A stretch of DNA of 64,000 nucleotides from Flavobacterium columnare NBRC 100251 = ATCC 23463 (GCF_002530675.1 NZ_PCMX01000018.1:62001-126000), one strand, 5' to 3'; numbered from the stretch's first letter, positions 8,566 through 17,732 are shown. The notes: generated by a model from the letters alone, not told the origin. A program made the numbers and translations.

Positions 8566-9759
8566 TTATTTTTTTGAAAAAATTAGGGTTGAACAATTTC
8601 CTCCGAAACCAAATGAGTTGGATAATACATAGTTTATTTCTTTATCTAGTACTTCTATTTGAGGAATTAAATCAAATTCTTTCATTGGAGTCTTAAAGTT
8701 TAAATTTGGGAAGACTTTATTATTCTGAAGAGCAAGAATACTATATACCGATTCAATAGCAGCGGCAGCGGCTAAAGTATGACCTGTAAAAGCCTTAGTA
8801 GAACTAAACTCAGGTATTTTGTATCCTTCAAATGCTCTTATGATAGCTCTTCCTTCAGACAAATCATTATTAGGGGTGGCTGTACCGTGTACGTTAATAT
8901 AATCAATTTTATCAGGTGTAATAGTAGCTTTTTCAAATGCTTTTTGCATCGCTAAAAAGGCTCCTTCTCCATTTTCTGATGAAGCTGTTTGGTGGTATGC
9001 ATCATTAGCATTTCCAAATCCAGTAAGATAGGCTAACACTTTTTTATTTGTTTTTGTGATCATTCTATCCGATTCTAGAACAATGAAAGCGGCTGCTTCA
9101 CCTAAATTGAGTCCTTTTCGTTCATCATCAAAAGGGGTATTATAAGTATCTGAAAGGATCATTAATGTTTTAAAACCATTAATTGTAAACTTTGACAAGG
9201 CATCTGTACCGCCTACAATTACTCGATCTAACTGACCTGAAGCAATCATTCGCGCTCCTAACATAATGGCATTTGCCGCGGATGAACAAGCGGTACTTAC
9301 AGTAGAAACGAATCCTTTTAATCCAATGTAATCCGCTATTTTATGAGAAGAATTACCGGCATCATGCGTCTCTATGTATTTTTGTAATGTTGGATTTTTA
9401 AAATATTCATAATAATATCTTTCCGTCATATCCATTCCTCCTACACTGGTTGCAGAAATGAGTCCTGTTTTATATTCGTTAAGATCAAAGATAGCGGCAT
9501 TTTCAATTGCTTTTTTAGCGGCATAAGCACCTAACATGGCTGTACGAGAAAAATTATTATCCTCAGACAAACCTAACATGGTAGATAATTCTTTATTATT
9601 TAACTTTATTTCACCAACTTTAATAGCTTCTTTATGAAGGGTTTCAATATTTTGAATTTGAGAAATTCCAGCTTTTTTACTCAAAAGTGCTTCATAATTT
9701 TCTTCTACTGTATTTCCTATAGAAGAAATTATTCCCATACCTGTTATAGCAATTTTCAT
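8566..9759 (-). CDS. Beta-ketoacyl-ACP synthase (KAS I/II type)
   Basis: 397 residues, full length for FabF-type enzymes. The catalytic triad is visible: C158 in STACSSA, H291 in NVHGTATP and H327 in FTGHTLA. It should perform malonyl-ACP condensation in elongation of the aryl polyene. The next gene encodes a KS-like protein without a triad, so the two probably form a heterodimer. It is the first gene after the strong terminator at 9801-9834, so it needs read-through or its own promoter. I do not see a convincing promoter in 9760-9800. Confidence 0.9.
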   Translation of the reverse strand: MKIAITGMGIISSIGNTVEENYEALLSKKAGISQIQNIETLHKEAIKVGEIKLNNKELSTMLGLSEDNNFSRTAMLGAYAAKKAIENAAIFDLNEYKTGLISATSVGGMDMTERYYYEYFKNPTLQKYIETHDAGNSSHKIADYIGLKGFVSTVSTACSSAANAIMLGARMIASGQLDRVIVGGTDALSKFTINGFKTLMILSDTYNTPFDDERKGLNLGEAAAFIVLESDRMITKTNKKVLAYLTGFGNANDAYHQTASSENGEGAFLAMQKAFEKATITPDKIDYINVHGTATPNNDLSEGRAIIRAFEGYKIPEFSSTKAFTGHTLAAAAAIESVYSILALQNNKVFPNLNFKTPMKEFDLIPQIEVLDKEINYVLSNSFGFGGNCSTLIFSKK

Positions 9760-9800
9760 TTAAACGAAAGTTTATCGCGATTAATTTATAAAAGGAGTTT

Positions 9801-9834
9801 AAAAAAGGCTGTTTAAAATAATTTTAAACAGCCT
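9801..9834 (-). terminator. Strong intrinsic terminator between ACP and KS genes
   Basis: A 13-bp perfect inverted repeat (AGGCTGTTTAAAA and TTTTAAACAGCCT, three-base loop) at 9806-9834. On the minus strand a run of T follows the hairpin, and there is also an A-run before it. It lies seven bases beyond the ACP stop codon and divides the pigment locus into two transcriptional blocks. Confidence 0.85.
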
Positions 9835-9840
9835 AAAAAA

Positions 9841-10098
9841 TTATTTTGTTCTGTTTTTTGCAATAAAATCAGCCATGGTTTCAACTGAAGCAAAAATAGT
9901 TTTTCCTTCTTTTGGATCTGTTAATTTTATCCCATACTCTTTGTCTAATAGAACGATTAGCTCTAACGCGTCAATTGAGTCTAGACCTAAACCATCTCCA
10001 AATAATGGATCGTTATCTTGAATATCTTCTACTGTTATATCTTCTAAATTTAATACTTCAATAATTTTAGCTTTTAGTTCTCCTTTTAATGCTTCCAT
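9841..10098 (-). CDS. Acyl carrier protein
   Basis: 85 residues, acidic. The phosphopantetheine site is S41 in LGLDSIDALE, with the usual helix II after it. It is the thioester carrier of the second ketosynthase block and carries growing polyene chains in the cytoplasm. It is one of two ACPs in the locus (the other at 19528-19776). It follows the half-KS gene by one base and is followed at once by the terminator at 9801-9834. Confidence 0.92.
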   Translation of the reverse strand: MEALKGELKAKIIEVLNLEDITVEDIQDNDPLFGDGLGLDSIDALELIVLLDKEYGIKLTDPKEGKTIFASVETMADFIAKNRTK

Positions 10099-10099
10099 T

Positions 10100-10714
10100 T
10101 TAATTAAAAATTTGTTTTATACTATCTATTTGGTGTACAGCACCTTTATTCTTTTTATCTACTAAATAAACTACTGCTTTATAGTTTTCTTGAAATAATT
10201 CTACCCAACCACAGAGTACTTTATCTGCTTTTCCTAAATCCAACAATTGTTTTGTATAGGTATATATAAACGATGGTTGAAATTGGTCAAAAACAAAAAA
10301 GGCATTTTCTGAATTTAACTTATGTTTTATACTTACTTCGCCTATACATATATTTGGTAAAGTATAAACAAAAACGGCTGGACTCGGAAAATAATTTTCT
10401 TTGTCTGCAATAGATTCTTGATATTTAACATCTGTATCTAAACTAGCTGATTGGTTTGCAAAGACAATAGCTATATTATTTTCTTGTTCTTTTTTAACTT
10501 CTTCTCTTAATACAATTTCGGATGCTAGAAAAGCCAACTTACTTAAATTATCCATTTTAAAAAATTTTGGATAATTGATTTCATATTTTTTATAAATTTT
10601 TTTTGCAAATTCTACAAATGAATTCTGATCGTTAATCATTAGTGTTTGTCCATCTACAACTAATCCTTTGGATGTAATTGTACAAACTTTATTTATATAT
10701 AATTTAGTTTCCAA
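10100..10714 (-). CDS. Truncated ketosynthase-like protein (half of a thiolase fold, no active site)
   Basis: 204 residues, about half a normal ketosynthase. Elements such as the ANQSASLDTD segment, YFPSPAVFVYTLPN and the late CGWVE resemble the N-terminal half of KAS enzymes. The place of the nucleophile is taken by a Phe-rich stretch (ENAFFVFD), so no catalytic Cys is present. Similar short proteins occur beside KS genes in aryl polyene and flexirubin loci. A structural or regulatory partner role is inferred. It is tightly spaced between a KS gene and an ACP gene, two and one bases away. Confidence 0.65.
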   Translation of the reverse strand: METKLYINKVCTITSKGLVVDGQTLMINDQNSFVEFAKKIYKKYEINYPKFFKMDNLSKLAFLASEIVLREEVKKEQENNIAIVFANQSASLDTDVKYQESIADKENYFPSPAVFVYTLPNICIGEVSIKHKLNSENAFFVFDQFQPSFIYTYTKQLLDLGKADKVLCGWVELFQENYKAVVYLVDKKNKGAVHQIDSIKQIFN

Positions 10715-10716
10715 AA

Positions 10717-11832
10717 TTACTTTATTTTTTTTAATACTATAGCGGTATTACATCCTCCAAAACCTGATGCTGTTTTTAATATAACATTAATAGGCATTTT
10801 TAATGGTTGGGTAATTACATTAATAGGTTGTGTTACTCCACAGGTTTTATATCCTTTTGAAACGATTAATGTATTGTGCTTTGCGCTTTCGATAGTCATA
10901 ATCGTTTCTAACAATCCTGAAGCGCCTAATGTATGTCCGTAATACCCTTTTAAACTATTTAGGGGTTTATTTTGCAACTCTAGTCTATTAAAGGCTATTG
11001 CTTCCATCTCGTCGTTATAAGGGGTAGCTGTTCCATGAGCAGAAATTATATCTACGGAATTACTGGAAATAGTAGCTTCTTTTAATGCGGATTGTATACT
11101 TCTATAAAGTCCTTCTCCTGTACGAGAAGGTCCTGATATATGATTGGCATCATTTACGGCTCCTTCTCCTAGTATTTCAAAGTCATTAGGTTTAACTTCT
11201 TCTTGTAAAGAGGTTATATAAATTGCTGCGGCTGCTTCGCCTAATGTTACTCCTGTTCTATTGGCATCGTATGGTTTACAAGGTTCGTCACTCATTGCTT
11301 GAAATGAGTTAAATCCTGATAATACGAATTCAGTAACTTCATCTGCAGCCACCACGTATGCGTTATCATACAATCCTCCTTGTATAAGTCTTTTGGCTAC
11401 AGAAATAGCTAATACGCCTGATACACATGCATTAGAAACAACTATGGGTTCTGTTTTAAACCCGAAAAAATGGGCTATTTTTTTTGCTAAAGTGCTTAAA
11501 AAAGCTTCGGTAAGACTGTTAGATGTATTTTCTAACTGAACAATATCTCCTTTAGTGGTGGAAAAAATAAAAGCTGTTTTTTCTGTTATTTTATTTGTAT
11601 CTAGAATTGGTTGTAATACTTGAATTAAGGTACGTTCTATTTTTGAATTAGCGTTTATTGATTGGTCTATTAAGTTATCGGGTATGATAGCTGCATAAAA
11701 ATCTTTTAGCATTCCTATTTGTGAATGCTTTTTTATACCTGATTGTTCCGATTGTATGGCGAACCAATTTTTTGCAACGGAATTACCTAAAGGAGTAATA
11801 CAATTGGTTTTTGTTATATAACAGCGTTTCAT
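10717..11832 (-). CDS. Beta-ketoacyl-ACP synthase
   Basis: 371 residues. The active-site residues are C136 in SNACVSGV, H266 in SAHGTATP and H300 in YYGHTLGAS, so the enzyme should be competent. It is somewhat shorter than FabF (about 410). It precedes the half-KS and ACP genes, with starts and stops separated by one to three bases. A role in condensation for the polyene or for the alkyl chains of the resorcinol is likely. Sequence alone does not decide which. Confidence 0.88.
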   Translation of the reverse strand: MKRCYITKTNCITPLGNSVAKNWFAIQSEQSGIKKHSQIGMLKDFYAAIIPDNLIDQSINANSKIERTLIQVLQPILDTNKITEKTAFIFSTTKGDIVQLENTSNSLTEAFLSTLAKKIAHFFGFKTEPIVVSNACVSGVLAISVAKRLIQGGLYDNAYVVAADEVTEFVLSGFNSFQAMSDEPCKPYDANRTGVTLGEAAAAIYITSLQEEVKPNDFEILGEGAVNDANHISGPSRTGEGLYRSIQSALKEATISSNSVDIISAHGTATPYNDEMEAIAFNRLELQNKPLNSLKGYYGHTLGASGLLETIMTIESAKHNTLIVSKGYKTCGVTQPINVITQPLKMPINVILKTASGFGGCNTAIVLKKIK

Positions 11833-11833
11833 T

Positions 11834-12283
11834 TTATTCTATTAAACCACATTTACGTTTCCATTCTTTAAAAAAAGCAGGAAGACTTAATGATAAATCT
11901 CCGTTAGCATCTAAAAAAACTTGCACTGTTTCTCCAGTACAAGCGATATTATTATTGTTATCAAAAATTTTATATCTAAAAATCATTTTAGCGGCAGGGG
12001 TATCTACAAAGGTAGTTTCTATCCTAGCGACATCTCCATATCGCAATGACAATTTATGTTCGCATGATGATTTTACAATAGGAGTTGTATAACCATTAGC
12101 TTGTACATCTAGATAAGAAATTCCGTGCTGACGACCAAAAGCTTCTCTTCCATCTTCAAAATAAGTAATGTAATATCCGTGCCAAACGATTCCTAAAGGA
12201 TCTGTTTCGTTAAATCGAATACGTATATCATGAGCTACTGTTAGCTGAGGAATTTCTTTACACAGCTCTTTTCTTTTTATCAT
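11834..12283 (-). CDS. Acyl-CoA/ACP thioesterase, 4HBT hot-dog family (YbgC-like)
   Basis: 149 residues from the ATG at 12283. A TTG two codons earlier is less likely. The motif NETDPLGIVWHGYYITYFEDGREAFG is the 4-hydroxybenzoyl-CoA thioesterase signature with the catalytic Asp in TDPLG. It hydrolyses acyl thioesters and could release or edit chains. The start lies inside the end of the ABC permease gene, a coupled arrangement. The next gene is a ketosynthase. Thioesterases of this type are usual in aryl polyene loci. Confidence 0.87.
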   Translation of the reverse strand: MIKRKELCKEIPQLTVAHDIRIRFNETDPLGIVWHGYYITYFEDGREAFGRQHGISYLDVQANGYTTPIVKSSCEHKLSLRYGDVARIETTFVDTPAAKMIFRYKIFDNNNNIACTGETVQVFLDANGDLSLSLPAFFKEWKRKCGLIE

Positions 12284-13538
12284 ACACAATGGCTATTGTA
12301 ACTGTTAAAACAAAAAATAATATTAAAAGGATTAAATTAGGCAGGATAGATAATAATCCTGTATTTCTTAAAAGTACATCGTAAAACGCGTTTAATCCCC
12401 AGTTCATTGGCGAAATATGCGAAACATATTGCATTATTTTTGGCATGGCAAAAACGGGAACCCAAACTCCTCCTATAGCAGCAAGAATAACTACTGAAGT
12501 GGCTCCAAAAGGTGCTGATTGTTCTTGTGTTGTAGCTATAGTACCCAATAGAATCCCAAATCCTATGGCTGCTAAACCTGCACATATTGTAACTAAATTC
12601 ATTAGTAAAAAACGCCCACTTATATCTAACTGAGGTAAATTTAAATAAGGAAATAGGTACAGACCTATAAGCATCATTAACCAAAACTGAATCACACAAA
12701 TGATTAAATAGGTAATTGTTTTGCCTAATAGGACGGTGCTATAAGAAACGGGATTAGTAATTAGTCTAATAAATGTTCCTTGGCTCTTTTCTTTGACTAT
12801 GTTGATAGATAAGGGAACTACGATGAAGAAAATAGCAAATAATGTCCAAGCAGGAACATTATGTTGTACTGAATTAGGTATTATTTCTTTGTTATTTATT
12901 TTAGGTATTATTTCTTTGTAAGTAATAAAGTTTTTTTGTTCAAAAATAGGCTCGTCTGTCTCCCCTATTTGCTCTTGAAAAGAGGTATAGATTGTTTTAT
13001 TTTCGATAGTAGCTACCATTTTATCAATAGCATTTTTTATATTGCTTTTAAAGCTTAACTGTGAAGCAGGATCAAAATATAATTTAATTTCTTTTGAGCT
13101 AATATTTTTTTGAGTTTGTTTTTGAGAAGCTTCTGCAACTCCAAAACTACTCATTATTTTTTCAACATTTTGATTTACTTTGGTTTGTAAATCATTACTT
13201 AAATTTTCAGGAACTATTATTGCTAATTGATATTTTCCTTGAAAAACTAATTCCTTAGCCTTTTCTTCGTTTAATTCTATCCCTTCATTTTGGGTTACTA
13301 CCTCTAAAGCACCACTTTTTCCTAAACTCTGAATGATATTTTCGGCAATGGTTCCGTGATCTAAATCTACTACAAGAACAGGTATTTTAGTATCTGAAAC
13401 TGTTTTAAAAGCTTCATTCTGAATGAGCGTAATGGTAATTATTAATACTAAAGGCATTACAAATAATATTACCAAACCGCCAAAATCGCGTTTCAGTAAT
13501 ATTATTTCCTTGTATATAGACATCCAAAGTTTATACAT
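12258..13538 (-). CDS. ABC-2 type transporter permease
   Basis: 426 residues. One membrane segment near the N-terminus (about 22-40), a large extracytoplasmic region of about 200 residues, then five to six membrane segments from about 230 to 420, the YhiH/YbhR/DrrB plan. It overlaps the ATPase gene by eight bases and forms an exporter with it. The genes are embedded in the pigment locus, so pigment or precursor export from the inner membrane is a reasonable inference. Confidence 0.87.
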   Translation of the reverse strand: MYKLWMSIYKEIILLKRDFGGLVILFVMPLVLIITITLIQNEAFKTVSDTKIPVLVVDLDHGTIAENIIQSLGKSGALEVVTQNEGIELNEEKAKELVFQGKYQLAIIVPENLSNDLQTKVNQNVEKIMSSFGVAEASQKQTQKNISSKEIKLYFDPASQLSFKSNIKNAIDKMVATIENKTIYTSFQEQIGETDEPIFEQKNFITYKEIIPKINNKEIIPNSVQHNVPAWTLFAIFFIVVPLSINIVKEKSQGTFIRLITNPVSYSTVLLGKTITYLIICVIQFWLMMLIGLYLFPYLNLPQLDISGRFLLMNLVTICAGLAAIGFGILLGTIATTQEQSAPFGATSVVILAAIGGVWVPVFAMPKIMQYVSHISPMNWGLNAFYDVLLRNTGLLSILPNLILLILFFVLTVTIAIVYDKKKRAV

Positions 13539-14286
13539 TATCTCTTAATTCTTTTCCGGTTAAAGCAATAAAAACATCTTCTAAATTGTAGGCATCAGGT
13601 GTTTTTTGTATTAATTCATCTGGTGTTCCTTCTGCAAAAATGGTTCCTCTATCAATAATAGCAATTTTATTGCAAAAATCTTGTGCTTCTGTTAAATGAT
13701 GAGAGGTATAAATAATGGTTGTTCCTTTTGTATTTAATTCTTTTAAAAAATTAATAATGACATTTTTAGACTGTACATCTACCCCTACAGTAGGTTCGTC
13801 TAAAAAAAGGACTTTAGGATCATGCAAAATACCAGCTATCAAATTCACTCTTCGTTTCATCCCTCCTGAAAACGTTTCAACTCGTTTATGAGCAAACTTT
13901 AACAAGCCAAGGTGTTCTAATAATCGGTCTACTTTGGTTCTAAGTTCATTTCCTTTTAGACCTAGCATACTACCGAAATACAATAAATTTTCACGGGCTG
14001 TTAAAGTAGGATATAAGGCGTATTCTTGTGGTACCACTCCTATGTTTTGTTTGATTTTTTGGGCATCATTTGAGTACGTTAATCCATCTATAGTAAAAGT
14101 ACCTGAGGTAGGTTTTACTAAACCACATAAGATAGAAAGCAATGTTGTTTTACCTGCGCCATTAGGTCCTAAAAGACCAAAGATATCATTTTCAGCAATT
14201 GATAAGTTTAGGTTGTTTACTGAAAAAAAATCAGCTCCTTTATATTGTTTATAAAGCTTCGTAATATGTATGATCTCTTTATTCAT
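13531..14286 (-). CDS. ABC transporter ATP-binding protein
   Basis: 251 residues. Walker A GPNGAGKT (40-47), Q-loop PQEYALYP (86-93), signature FSGGMKRR (139-146), Walker B VLFLDEP (159-165) and a switch His in YTSHH. All nucleotide-binding motifs are intact. The downstream permease gene overlaps, so the two make one exporter. The upstream BtrH-like gene ends four bases before this start. Confidence 0.92.
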   Translation of the reverse strand: MNKEIIHITKLYKQYKGADFFSVNNLNLSIAENDIFGLLGPNGAGKTTLLSILCGLVKPTSGTFTIDGLTYSNDAQKIKQNIGVVPQEYALYPTLTARENLLYFGSMLGLKGNELRTKVDRLLEHLGLLKFAHKRVETFSGGMKRRVNLIAGILHDPKVLFLDEPTVGVDVQSKNVIINFLKELNTKGTTIIYTSHHLTEAQDFCNKIAIIDRGTIFAEGTPDELIQKTPDAYNLEDVFIALTGKELRDNV

Positions 14287-14289
14287 TAA

Positions 14290-15285
14290 TTACACTGCTT
14301 TTTTAAGTTTTTTAAAAAAAAATTCTTCTAATTGTGCTAATGCCTCTAATTCATTAGCTAAAGCATTATACACATCGTGCTGATTGCTTCTGTTTTTGTA
14401 CACTCTTGCTGCCATTACCGCAAAGTCTCTCCATTTATCGCCTATGGTTGTCATTTCTTTTGATAACTCAGCTAAAGAAGGATTGTTTAATACAGTAGAA
14501 GCTTCCTGCAAGAATGCTGCATAAATAAATCGAAAACCACCGCCTCCTGTTCCGATTTCTTCTTGCATCCGTACCATTTGTGCTAGGTAATGATTCGTTA
14601 CTTTAACCCCTCTTTTAGTGGGCCAAATTCGAATGTGTTTGGCCAAACGACGCATTGCGGCAATTCCTATAAACGGCAATGGGGCTAACATATCTTTGCA
14701 TGTATTTTTAATTCCTTTAACAATCGCTGGTTTTAATTGCACTTGTTTTGGGATATTTACGGGATAATACATGTGTCCCTTGGGAGCTAAAGCTCCTTTT
14801 GCAAAACGTACTTTTTCTAATTCTTTTTCGCTCAAAGTGGTAACTGTTTGCATAACAGGGTCGCTAATTAGATAGCTTTTATTTTCTTTACCATATACCA
14901 CTAAGTTATGAGCATTGAAATGAAAACGGTATTCATCAGGAAAATAGGTAAGATGATATACTCCTACTTGTAAACCTGTAGGGATATTATTTTTTAAATT
15001 AGCTTCTAGGGCTTGCTGGGCTTTTTGAGGGTTTGAGAAACGTGTTCTTTTTACCTTTATTCCTAATCTTTTGGCTGCTTTATTAAAGATACTTCCAGGC
15101 ATTGGTCTATAACTAATAGCAGGTGCATGATTAACTTTTAATAATGGGAAATAAAAAAAGAACAAACCTGAACCAATACCAAAAACCATGGGTTCACTAA
15201 GATTAATCCCATTAAACTTTAACAAATTAGATGCTACACCATTTTCACAATGAGCTGATTGATGATGTGTAAAACGAATCTCCAT
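14290..15285 (-). CDS. BtrH-like acyl-ACP transferase (N-terminal BtrH domain plus C-terminal DUF4872-like region)
   Basis: 331 residues. The start HHQSAHCENGVASNLL carries a conserved Cys (C13) in the setting of the BtrH N-terminal domain. A later HFNAHNLVVYG and YLISDPV supply the His/Asp expected of a papain-like fold. BtrH moves an acyl group from an acyl carrier protein to an amino-sugar acceptor in butirosin synthesis. By analogy this protein could transfer an aryl polyene from ACP to another molecule, for example to the resorcinol hydroxyl. That is inference. The gene joins the 134-residue upstream gene with a one-base overlap. Confidence 0.7.
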   Translation of the reverse strand: MEIRFTHHQSAHCENGVASNLLKFNGINLSEPMVFGIGSGLFFFYFPLLKVNHAPAISYRPMPGSIFNKAAKRLGIKVKRTRFSNPQKAQQALEANLKNNIPTGLQVGVYHLTYFPDEYRFHFNAHNLVVYGKENKSYLISDPVMQTVTTLSEKELEKVRFAKGALAPKGHMYYPVNIPKQVQLKPAIVKGIKNTCKDMLAPLPFIGIAAMRRLAKHIRIWPTKRGVKVTNHYLAQMVRMQEEIGTGGGGFRFIYAAFLQEASTVLNNPSLAELSKEMTTIGDKWRDFAVMAARVYKNRSNQHDVYNALANELEALAQLEEFFFKKLKKAV

Positions 15286-15689
15286 TATATTCCTCTAAAA
15301 CTTTTCAATTCTTCAATTGTTATTTCAAACGCATCTGCATAACGCTGCAATTGTTTTTGGTTTAATTTTTTAAAAACAGAGGGGTTTGCATGTCGTTTTG
15401 CTCGCCAAGTCCACATATTAACATAACCTGCAAGCGTAACCCAATCCATTTTATGGAGTTCCATAAAATAAACAATTGGACTTTGAGTTCCTTGCTTCAC
15501 TGCTTCGTTAGCCTGTGCAACTCGTTCTTCAATATCTTTCATAGAATGCTCCAATGCAATGGTTTTGGGTTCCCAACCACTACTTAAAGCGGTTGTATAA
15601 GATCCATCTTTATCTACTGCGTAACAAAGTTCTTTCATGTTATGTTTAGAAAGATTACTTTGATCTTGAGGCACTTCTTCTTTTTTCAT
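15285..15689 (-). CDS. Unknown protein of the flexirubin locus
   Basis: 134 residues, soluble and basic, without signal peptide or recognised catalytic motif. The C-terminus (about 108-132) looks like a small helix-turn-helix-like helical pair. Trp-rich segments occur near 91-106. Its stop overlaps the start of the BtrH-like gene by one base, so the two are likely made together and may act together. Confidence 0.6.
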   Translation of the reverse strand: MKKEEVPQDQSNLSKHNMKELCYAVDKDGSYTTALSSGWEPKTIALEHSMKDIEERVAQANEAVKQGTQSPIVYFMELHKMDWVTLAGYVNMWTWRAKRHANPSVFKKLNQKQLQRYADAFEITIEELKSFRGI

Positions 15690-15691
15690 AA

Positions 15692-16156
15692 TTAGTGAGT
15701 TTGTTGAATAAATAAATTAATTTCAGCTTCTAAAAGCTGAGTTTCATCCTCTGTATTGGATATACAATTCATTGTACAAATACAATAATTATCACCGTCA
15801 AAACGGGATTTTAATTGAGCCTCTGTAATAATCGTTTGTCCTACTTTGGGTATATTAAACAACTGTACTTTTTTTATTCCGCTAATAAAACCTATTAGTT
15901 TCACATTTTCTTTTATTTGCTTATTTTCATCAACAAAAAAAGTCTGTCCTACAATAGCAGAACAGGTTTGTGCCGCATTTTCAAGCATTCCTGTTTCAAC
16001 AAAAAAGTTGTTTTTTAGAAAAATATTGTCTTCTTGTATTTTAAAAATAGTTTTTACAGTAGTTTCTGATAAATTTAGGATATAATCTACCATTAGCATA
16101 GGAGCTCTATGGGGTAAAAAATTTTGTATTTCAATTACTTCTTGAATATCATTCAT
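15692..16156 (-). CDS. Hot-dog dehydratase-like protein (ApeP/FabZ type)
   Basis: 154 residues. FLPHRAPMLMVD (13-24) is the first hot-dog signature of FabZ-like proteins. The usual GHFPxxP catalytic motif is absent, and a segment NNFFVETGMLENAAQ stands where the central helix begins, as in aryl polyene dehydratases of the ApeP kind. It probably dehydrates 3-hydroxy intermediates, perhaps as a pair with the next gene. It overlaps that gene by eight bases. Confidence 0.72.
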   Translation of the reverse strand: MNDIQEVIEIQNFLPHRAPMLMVDYILNLSETTVKTIFKIQEDNIFLKNNFFVETGMLENAAQTCSAIVGQTFFVDENKQIKENVKLIGFISGIKKVQLFNIPKVGQTIITEAQLKSRFDGDNYCICTMNCISNTEDETQLLEAEINLFIQQTH

Positions 16157-16595
16157 TAGATCCTGCGATTACTGTTTTCATCTTGCCTGTAGCTATTATT
16201 TTTCCATTTACGGAAGAATTTATTTCTACTAGCGTAACCCCCATAAACTCTTGTAAAACAACAACCTGTGTCGTTATTTGATCATTTATTTCAGGTAATT
16301 TTATGATATTTATTCCATTTATAGAACCTATATAACCTGTAGGGACTGGTTCCTTTTTTAAGAAATATTGATACCCTGTGTAAATGGCTACTGATTGTGC
16401 CATGTGTTCAATTAATCCTGACTCTTGAAAAATAGCATTGCTAGTAAATATGTTATCTACAGTTACTGTTAATCCTGCTATTACACTTCCTTCTTCGTAA
16501 GCAATTAATTGATCTATCATTACGAAAGGAAATTTTTGTGGTATTAAATTTTCCACAATTTTTTTGTCTAGTATTGGGAATTGTGCAACGGTCAT
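16149..16595 (-). CDS. Second hot-dog dehydratase-like protein
   Basis: 148 residues from the ATG at 16595. A TTG two codons upstream is less likely. The first motif reads LIPQKFPFVMID, so the usual His is Gln, and the central helix reads SGLIEHMAQSVAIYTG with an acidic residue and a His. This fits the ApeI/ApeP-like family of aryl polyene loci. Together with the neighbour (15692-16156) it may form a heteromeric dehydratase. The ATG overlaps the stop codon of the DarB gene. Confidence 0.7.
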   Translation of the reverse strand: MTVAQFPILDKKIVENLIPQKFPFVMIDQLIAYEEGSVIAGLTVTVDNIFTSNAIFQESGLIEHMAQSVAIYTGYQYFLKKEPVPTGYIGSINGINIIKLPEINDQITTQVVVLQEFMGVTLVEINSSVNGKIIATGKMKTVIAGSNE

Positions 16596-17728
16596 TAGCA
16601 AACAGTTAAATAAGCATACGAATATGAAAATCTTCCACTTTCAGGAACTGACAATAGGATGGTATCTCCTTTTTTCAGTTGTTTTGAGTTCATTAGTTCT
16701 TCTAACATTAAATAAATTGAAGCCGAGCCTACATTTCCTACTTTATGTAAATTCATAAACCAATTTTCCATTGGTATATTAACATCTACTTTTTGTAGTT
16801 GTTCTGCTAATCCTTTAACAAAATAATGAGAGGATACGTGCGGTAGGAAATAAGTTATTTCGTTTGCATTTATTTTGTTTTTATCTAAAGCGTTTTTCAT
16901 ACTTATGGCTCCTTTTACTAGAATCTGGGCATCTAATAACTTAACATCTTGTTTGATTGAAAAAACAGATTGCTCTAGCCACTCGTTTGTTGGATAGTCA
17001 CTCCAAGGTTTAATAGATCCGTCTTCATTTTTATCGCCACCTGCATACATACAGGCTTCTAATTCGTGTGCATACGAATAGGATTCCATCCATTCTATCT
17101 TTAAAGAATGTTCTCCTCTAGGTTTATTTTCTAATAAAAAAGCACCTGCTCCATCAGACAACATCCAGCGTAAAAAATCTTTTTTGAAGGCTATAATAGG
17201 TTGTTCTTCTAAATTTTTTAGATTTACTACTTCGTTTTCAAAACGACTGGCTAACATCCAGGTAGACACTCTTTCTGATCCTGTAGCGATTGCATTTATG
17301 GTATTCCCTGACTTTATAGACATATAGGCAAATTTCAAGGCTATCATCCCAGCATTACATACTCCCGAAGAAGAGTTAATTTCTATTGGTCTATTCTTAA
17401 GTAATCCGTGTACCATAGCGGCATGCGATGGCAATAAATGATCAGGAGTAGAAGTTCCACAGGATAAAAGTTGAATATCATTTACATCAAACGCATGATC
17501 TAAAAGACTTTCAATTGCTTTTTGTGTTAAATCAGCATTTGAATGGGTGGGTATTCCTTGTGTATCTAAAGCATAATAACGTGAAATGATTCCGTTATTA
17601 CGCAAAATAATACGACGCGCTTTGGATGGTTTGTTGTCAATTAATCCCAAATAAGTTTCCATATCTTCATTTGATATAGGATTATTGGGTAAAAATTTTC
17701 CAGATCGAGTAATGTAAACGTCAAACAT
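16595..17728 (-). CDS. darB: KAS III-type ketosynthase, DarB-like
   Basis: 377 residues with a FabH-type fold. The triad is visible: C124 in SSGVCNAGM, H297 in FLPHVSSH and N332 in GNVGSAS. DarB enzymes condense a 3-ketoacyl thioester with an unsaturated acyl thioester to make the cyclohexanedione precursor of dialkylresorcinols. The assignment rests on the neighbouring flavodoxin-like DarA gene four bases upstream and on the whole locus. A generic FabH is the alternative. Confidence 0.8.
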   Translation of the reverse strand: MFDVYITRSGKFLPNNPISNEDMETYLGLIDNKPSKARRIILRNNGIISRYYALDTQGIPTHSNADLTQKAIESLLDHAFDVNDIQLLSCGTSTPDHLLPSHAAMVHGLLKNRPIEINSSSGVCNAGMIALKFAYMSIKSGNTINAIATGSERVSTWMLASRFENEVVNLKNLEEQPIIAFKKDFLRWMLSDGAGAFLLENKPRGEHSLKIEWMESYSYAHELEACMYAGGDKNEDGSIKPWSDYPTNEWLEQSVFSIKQDVKLLDAQILVKGAISMKNALDKNKINANEITYFLPHVSSHYFVKGLAEQLQKVDVNIPMENWFMNLHKVGNVGSASIYLMLEELMNSKQLKKGDTILLSVPESGRFSYSYAYLTVC

Positions 17729-17732
17729 ATAT

